From assembly GCA_013041585.1 (NCBI GenBank), contig JABEVM010000144.1, positions 1 through 10,981 on the forward strand: a stretch of 10,981 nt of DNA, read 5' to 3'. The position numbers were made by a program, and so were the translations under genes. The first letter of the stretch is position 1. Every line of letters begins with the position of its first letter. Below the pieces are notes generated by a model that was not told the DNA's origin, searched no databases, and saw only the letters and a program-made list of their open reading frames with translations. This DNA is from Chlamydiota bacterium. Its GTDB lineage: Bacteria > Chlamydiota > Chlamydiia > Chlamydiales > Rhabdochlamydiaceae. Below are positions 6,743-10,981 of this stretch, piece by piece.

Positions 6743-8419
6743 ATGCAAACTGCACACGCTCTTCCTCCAGCACAGCCTTCAATTTTTCACCAACTTTCAG
6801 CGGAAGAGATTTTATCTCAGATGTCATTAGAAGAAAAAGCTGGGCAACTTTTTATCAGCTTTTTTTGGGGAAAAACCCTCTCAGATGATACAAAGCAATT
6901 TTTGCACAGATCAAAACTTGGCAATGTCATTTATTTTGCTTGGTCAAACGGATTAGAAAATCCGGAGCAAATTGCAGCTCTTTCAAAAGAAGTACAAGAT
7001 ACGATTGTAAAAGCCACGAAGATTCCTCCCATCATTTCAACCGATCAAGAAGGCGGCATTGTCCAAAGATTGCAAAATGGATTTACTAGATTTCCTGGAA
7101 ATATGGCGCTTGGCGCTACAAATGATCCCATGCTTGCCTATGAAACAGGAAAAGTACTAGCAAAAGAGCTTACCTCTGTAGGCATCAATTTCAATTTAGC
7201 TCCTGTTGTGGATGTGCAAATACACAACTTACATCCTTGGTATATGGGTATAAGAACCTACGGCACAAATCCTTCTCATGTAATTCATTTTGCGAAAGAG
7301 CAAATCCGTGGAATGACAGAAAAGGGTCTACTTTATGTTCTTAAACATGCTCCGGGACTCGGAGGAGTGGCTGTTAATCCTCATCTAGCTCTTCCTACCT
7401 GTGACAAATCTTTAGAGCAACTCGAATCCTGTGAATTTGCCCCCTTTAGACATTTCCTAGATGCTCCAGCAATGATGACTGCACACGTCATTTTCTCCGC
7501 CCTAGATCCTAAAACTCCGGCAAGCCTTTCTTACGAAGTAACGACAAACCTGATACGAAAGGCATGGGGTTATGAAGGCGTTATTATGACAGACTCGCTG
7601 AGTATGAATGCTGTCTTACAAGATACATCCACTTTTGAAAGAGCTGTCGAATCTGTAAAACAAGCGGCGATCAAAGCGATTCAAGCCGGCGCTGATTGTA
7701 TTATTTTAGGTCGCTTAGAATGGGCTGCTTTCTCCCCTACGGAAAAACAAGATGAAGAGGTGATTGAAAAAGCAATCCAAGGCATCGTAGAAAACGTTCA
7801 AAACGGGGTACTATCCGAAGAAAGAATTAATGATTCTGTCCTTCGTCTCATAAAAATGAAACAAAAACTTTCTCAAAACACCTCTATTTCTTCGTTCACT
7901 CCAAATGACAAACTTTCTGCAGAAATCGCTCAAAAATCTTTAACGCTTCTCTCTTCTCCTTCCCTACTTTCTGCAATTGGTACAGGATTTAAGGCCAAGA
8001 AAATTTGTGTGATCGCTCCTAAAGATATAGAAAATACTATGCGAGAAATGCTCAAAGAAAGGGCGATTACTGCTGACACTCTGTTTTTCGAGCAAACTTC
8101 ACTTCAGGATCCTTCCGTTAGAGAAAAAATAAAGATAAGTGCAGCGCAAAGCGAGTTAACTCTCTTCTTTTCTTATAACGCAACAAACTTCTCCTTGCAA
8201 AAAACTCTGATGAAAGAACTAGCTAGGGAAACTTCTCCTCAAAGACTTCTCTTTGTGGGTCTTCGCAATCCTTATGATTTACTCGGGGAAGAACTGCATC
8301 TTACGCACAACACATTTCTAACCTATAGTCCTACAAAATATTCTTTAGAATCTGTGTTTAAAGCTTTAGAAGAAGAGACGATCCCATCTGGGAAAATCCC
8401 ATTTTCTATTACAGAATAG
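6743..8419 (+). CDS. GH3-family beta-N-acetylglucosaminidase-like protein (NagZ type)
   Basis: A two-domain glycoside hydrolase family 3 protein (558 aa). The N-terminal TIM-barrel domain (about 20-375) has STDQEGG at 99-105, LAPVVDV at 152-158, IRTYGTNP at 170-177 and the nucleophile region IMTDSLSM with D284. A C-terminal alpha/beta domain (about 390-558) is as in Gram-positive two-domain NagZ. NagZ enzymes remove GlcNAc from muropeptides during peptidoglycan turnover. The NagZ signature KH[FI]PG[HL]Gx4D[ST]H appears as KHAPGLGGVAVNPH (201-214): the acid/base H214 is kept, but its partner Asp is N212, and Ala replaces Phe/Ile. Activity or specificity may therefore be altered. No signal peptide is visible, so a cytoplasmic site is likely. 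Start chosen from the promoter position; there is no clear Shine-Dalgarno. The 3' end overlaps rlmN by 11 bp. Confidence 0.9.
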   Translation: MQTAHALPPAQPSIFHQLSAEEILSQMSLEEKAGQLFISFFWGKTLSDDTKQFLHRSKLGNVIYFAWSNGLENPEQIAALSKEVQDTIVKATKIPPIISTDQEGGIVQRLQNGFTRFPGNMALGATNDPMLAYETGKVLAKELTSVGINFNLAPVVDVQIHNLHPWYMGIRTYGTNPSHVIHFAKEQIRGMTEKGLLYVLKHAPGLGGVAVNPHLALPTCDKSLEQLESCEFAPFRHFLDAPAMMTAHVIFSALDPKTPASLSYEVTTNLIRKAWGYEGVIMTDSLSMNAVLQDTSTFERAVESVKQAAIKAIQAGADCIILGRLEWAAFSPTEKQDEEVIEKAIQGIVENVQNGVLSEERINDSVLRLIKMKQKLSQNTSISSFTPNDKLSAEIAQKSLTLLSSPSLLSAIGTGFKAKKICVIAPKDIENTMREMLKERAITADTLFFEQTSLQDPSVREKIKISAAQSELTLFFSYNATNFSLQKTLMKELARETSPQRLLFVGLRNPYDLLGEELHLTHNTFLTYSPTKYSLESVFKALEEETIPSGKIPFSITE

Positions 8420-9482
8420 GAAGGGATTGTCTTTTTTGACGAAGTAGAAGCTGTCTTTGTTCTATATTCCCTAATTGACCACATGCAGCCATGATCCCAT
8501 TTCCTTTATTTGCTCTAAGCAGGGTTTGATATCCTTTTTTCTGCAGCCTTTTCGAAAAAGCTTGTTGATCTTCGAGAGAAGGAGCTGAAAACCTTTCTTT
8601 TCTTTGTGAATTGTAAGGGATTAAATTGACTTTGACAGAGAGTCCTTCTAGATAGGAAGCAAGCTCATCCGCGCATTCTAAAGAGTCGTTAATACCTTGC
8701 AAGAGAACATATTCGACTAAAATCTCTCTTCTAGGATCTTGGCAATAGGCCTCTAAAGCTTCTTTTAGCGCTTTCATATTCCATGTTTTATTCACCGGCA
8801 TGATTCGATTTCGAATTTCATCATTGGGCGCATTGACAGATACGGCTAAGTTTACAGCAGAAGGCATCTCTTTCATAAAACGATAGATCCCTTCTACATC
8901 ACCGCTTGTAGAAACTGTGATGCGACTGGGACCAAACCCAAAACCTCTCGGGTCCAAAAGAATATTGATAGCCTGTTTTACTTCTTCCCAATTATCAAAT
9001 GGCTCGCCCATCCCCATAAAAACTAGATTGCGGATAGGTGCATTGCACACAAATTTAGCAAAGAACACCTGCTGCACAATTTCTTTAGCGGAAAAACTGC
9101 GAAGAAGACCGAGTTTTCCTGTCTCGCAAAATGCGCATCCCATTTTGCATCCAACTTGAGAAGAAATGCAAAGGGTCATTCCCGACTTCATAGGAATGAT
9201 GACCGATTCGCTCTCAAGTCCACCATTATGACGCAAAAGAAATTTAGTGGTGTCTCCTTCTTCTGTTTTCAGAGAAAGGGAAGGAAGAGTGGTATCTGTT
9301 ACTTGGATGATTTGCAGAGCTAAGGAAATAGCTTCTTTCTCAACTTTCTTTAGAAACTTTCCGTACCGAAAGAATTCTGCGTATAGGATTGCAGCATGTC
9401 TTTTCCCTTTTCCAAACCTCGTAAAAATTTCGTCAGCGAAACTGGGTAGAGTATACTCGAAAATAACTATTGAATTTGACAT
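8409..9482 (-). CDS. rlmN: RlmN-family radical-SAM RNA methyltransferase
   Basis: Predicted to methylate C2 of adenosine in 23S rRNA (A2503) and possibly tRNA (A37). The 357-aa length is normal. Visible features are an N-terminal helical domain, ESESVIIP near 90-97, the radical-SAM cluster motif C112-x3-C116-x2-C119 (GCKMGCAFC), FMGMGEP at 155-161, a VNLIPYNS strand near 285-292, and the methyl-carrying C-terminal cysteine C334 in AACGQL. Around that cysteine the sequence reads KGNGIMAACGQL, where E. coli RlmN has RGDDIDAACGQL, so this is a divergent copy. Chlamydiae often have two RlmN paralogues, and this may be the second; Cfr-like activity cannot be excluded from sequence. It has its own promoter at 9510-9538, with GGGA a few bases before the ATG. 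It converges on the GH3 gene with an 11-bp overlap. Confidence 0.93.
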   Translation of the reverse strand: MSNSIVIFEYTLPSFADEIFTRFGKGKRHAAILYAEFFRYGKFLKKVEKEAISLALQIIQVTDTTLPSLSLKTEEGDTTKFLLRHNGGLESESVIIPMKSGMTLCISSQVGCKMGCAFCETGKLGLLRSFSAKEIVQQVFFAKFVCNAPIRNLVFMGMGEPFDNWEEVKQAINILLDPRGFGFGPSRITVSTSGDVEGIYRFMKEMPSAVNLAVSVNAPNDEIRNRIMPVNKTWNMKALKEALEAYCQDPRREILVEYVLLQGINDSLECADELASYLEGLSVKVNLIPYNSQRKERFSAPSLEDQQAFSKRLQKKGYQTLLRANKGNGIMAACGQLGNIEQRQLLLRQKRQSLPIL

Positions 9483-9495
9483 GGGTTCCCAAATA

Positions 9496-9562
9496 AAAAA
9501 TTGGAAGCAATTGTAGTATTTGATCGACCTTTAGTCAACCAAGCACCTTGCTTCCAATTTTT
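9496..9562. repeat. Perfect 15-bp inverted repeat with 37-base loop containing the rlmN promoter
   Basis: AAAAATTGGAAGCAA (9496-9510) and TTGCTTCCAATTTTT (9548-9562) are exact reverse complements. Read on the minus strand, the second arm ends in a T-rich run (TTTTTTATTT), so a transcript from the upstream GH64-like gene, whose stop is 30 bases away, could form a terminator-like stem. The loop holds a near-consensus promoter directed at rlmN, and that promoter's start point falls in the second arm. It could equally be a palindromic operator. The structure is certain; the role is inferred. Confidence 0.75.
9510..9538 (-). promoter_or_regulatory. Near-consensus housekeeping promoter of rlmN
   Basis: On the minus strand: TTGACT (9538-9533), a 17-base spacer, TACAAT (9515-9510). 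Five of six bases match the sigma-70-type consensus in each box. Initiation would be near 9503-9505, giving a leader of about 20 bases. The promoter sits almost exactly between the arms of the 15-bp inverted repeat. Confidence 0.7.
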
Positions 9563-9592
9563 CAATACTCTTCTCTGATATAAATCAAAATT

Positions 9593-10981
9593 TTATTGGA
9601 CACTTCCTATTGTAATACCCATATAGGTTACATTATCCGTAAAGGGGCCACCAAGCAGAACTTGAGGCCATAGAGGTTCATCAAATCCATAGGTGTAAAT
9701 AGACCCTAATCTATGAAGCGCTTTGGAATACAGATCATACCAAGGACCTGAAGTTTGTCCTGCAGGACTTAGGTTGCTATTCACAGTGTAAAAACTACCT
9801 TGGTTCGAGCTAAGATAGGAGAGACTGAGCGTATTTCTAGTAGGCACAAGTCCTGCAATTATGGCTTCCTGGAACAACTTACTCACGGCATCGGCAGCTG
9901 TGCCCGCTGTGGGAAGGGGTGTGATAAAGTTAATTGCTGAGAAGATATTAAAAGTCGTCGTACCAGTAGGTATTGGAGAGGTAACCGGTGCAGGAAATGT
10001 GACTGTAGGGCCTCCATCCGATGAAGTAAAAACGAATGTATTGTCTAGATGAACGCTACCTTGATAAGTATAGGTTGCAGTAGAAGGCACAGTGACTGTA
10101 ACCGACATATTACAAACATTAGGCTGTTTGTAAAAGCTTGAAGCTCCTGTCCAAATATCACTGATATAGCTGTATCCGTAACTAGCTGCATTGTCTAGAT
10201 AGTTTGCATCAAATAAATTTGCTGCAATTGCTTTTCCAGTTGAAAGAAGTCGAAGGGTCACACCTCCGCTAGTTAAAAGAAGCTTATTCCACTGCGAAGC
10301 GGTTGGAGCTGTAGCAAACAGCGCGGCCGCTTGCGACATAATATAACTTCTTGGTTGGTATAGTCCTGTATTGGAACTAGCACTTGTAGCTCCAGCTAAA
10401 TATCCGTAAAGAGGAAGTGAAAAGAAACTCACAGCTGTTGCATCTGTAGCGACTTGTGGGGCACCTGCTAGTAAATAAGCAAACTCAAAAATGTCAAAAT
10501 TGGTAGCATAATTTACATCTGCAGGACTTGTGAAGTTAGGCTGTACAATTTGTAGAGCGGGTATTTCTGGTGAAACGTTTACAACAGTCATGCTGAGCTT
10601 ATTTGACATGGAAAACCAAATAAGACCGCTTCGAATCTGGGGAATATAAATCACATGCCCCCCGCTTGTAGCCGGCAAATCAGATAACAGATAACTGAAA
10701 GAAGTACTGTTATCAGTAAGTGCCACATCTTGCAAAGTCGCAACACCCGATGATGTGTCAATGTTGCCCCATACTTGGAATTGTGAATCAAGAGAGACAC
10801 CTGTAACAAGAACATAAACTTGGTTGTCAGGAAGACCACTATTATTCACGAGGACAATTGGCAATAAGCCCGTTTTAAAAGGAGGCGGTGGTGGATTGGG
10901 AGGAGGGAAAAATGGCCCTATTGGTGTTGGCGTTGGTGTTATTGAAGGCGGATGATTTGTGAGCCCTGCTTCAGCCAATTT
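9593..10981 (-). CDS. GH64/thaumatin-like (beta-1,3-glucanase fold) protein, 5' end missing
   Basis: The C-terminal 461 residues of a longer protein. The frame is open to the window edge and the first codons visible (AAA, TTG) are internal, so no start is present. A proline-rich stretch (about residues 10-33, ending in PPPNPPPPPF) precedes a GH64-like beta-sandwich domain (about 38-461). Recognisable GH64 features are VYVLVTG near 54-60, NFDIFEFAYL at 160-169 holding the likely catalytic Glu (E165), ATAVSFFSLPL at 180-190, and IYTYGFDEPL near 427-436. GH64 enzymes cut beta-1,3-glucan with a Glu/Asp pair. At the position where family members read QVD-x-F, this protein reads AVSFF, so the Asp appears replaced by S184. 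It is probably a secreted or surface glucan-binding or glucan-acting protein, but the signal region is outside the window. Residue numbers count from the first Met-coded edge position. Confidence 0.8.
   Translation of the reverse strand, partial: KLAEAGLTNHPPSITPTPTPIGPFFPPPNPPPPPFKTGLLPIVLVNNSGLPDNQVYVLVTGVSLDSQFQVWGNIDTSSGVATLQDVALTDNSTSFSYLLSDLPATSGGHVIYIPQIRSGLIWFSMSNKLSMTVVNVSPEIPALQIVQPNFTSPADVNYATNFDIFEFAYLLAGAPQVATDATAVSFFSLPLYGYLAGATSASSNTGLYQPRSYIMSQAAALFATAPTASQWNKLLLTSGGVTLRLLSTGKAIAANLFDANYLDNAASYGYSYISDIWTGASSFYKQPNVCNMSVTVTVPSTATYTYQGSVHLDNTFVFTSSDGGPTVTFPAPVTSPIPTGTTTFNIFSAINFITPLPTAGTAADAVSKLFQEAIIAGLVPTRNTLSLSYLSSNQGSFYTVNSNLSPAGQTSGPWYDLYSKALHRLGSIYTYGFDEPLWPQVLLGGPFTDNVTYMGITIGSVQ

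Noticed and set aside
10651..10839. Alternative-frame open reading frame inside the GH64-like gene
   Set aside because: It is in another frame of the same strand and lacks any recognisable motif; the GH64-like frame explains the region.
1..10981. Search for -24/-12 sigma-54 promoters that the regulator at 25-1371 might control
   Set aside because: By eye I found no GG-N10-GC element matching TGGCAC-N5-TTGC upstream of any gene; its targets are probably elsewhere.

Overview
This roughly 11 kb window is compact, AT-leaning bacterial chromosome. The genes overlap or nearly touch, and there is no insertion sequence, phage gene, tRNA, rRNA or CRISPR array. Gene content points to an environmental (amoeba-associated type) member of the Chlamydiota: an AtoC/NtrC-type sigma-54 activator, long-form HPF, NagZ-like GH3, RlmN and a GH64-like surface protein. 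This assignment is an inference from family content and protein style, not a marker-gene result.

Layout, left to right. (1) 25-1371, plus strand: a sigma-54-dependent response regulator with intact ATPase and DNA-binding domains but an unusual receiver domain. (2) 1345-6668, minus strand: a tightly packed five-gene block. In transcription order it holds hpf (ribosome hibernation factor), a small PD-(D/E)XK nuclease-fold protein related to the HsdR N-terminus, a DUF115/MptE-Maf-like protein, a MORN_2/YwqK-like repeat protein, and a second larger DUF115 paralogue. Every junction in the block overlaps or nearly touches, which suggests one co-transcribed unit with translational coupling. Its last gene runs head-on into the regulator gene, sharing 27 bp. 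(3) 6743-8419, plus strand: a two-domain GH3 protein of NagZ type, divergent from hpf. Its promoter lies in the short gap and touches the hpf ribosome-binding site. (4) 8409-9482, minus strand: an RlmN-family radical-SAM methyltransferase that converges on the GH3 gene with 11 bp shared. (5) 9593 to the window edge, minus strand: the 3' part of a GH64/thaumatin-like (beta-1,3-glucanase fold) protein with a proline-rich segment before the domain.

Between rlmN and the GH64-like gene lies a perfect 15-bp inverted repeat. A near-consensus -35/-10 promoter (TTGACT, 17 bp, TACAAT) sits in its loop and points at rlmN. The right arm, followed by a T-rich run, could also terminate the upstream gene.

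The points most worth following up are the duplicated DUF115 genes around a MORN-repeat gene in a non-obvious operon with hpf and an orphan nuclease-fold protein, an A12 homopolymer inside that nuclease gene just before its catalytic residues, and several recognisable enzymes with altered key residues: the regulator's acidic pocket, the GH3 Asp-His dyad and the GH64 catalytic Asp.
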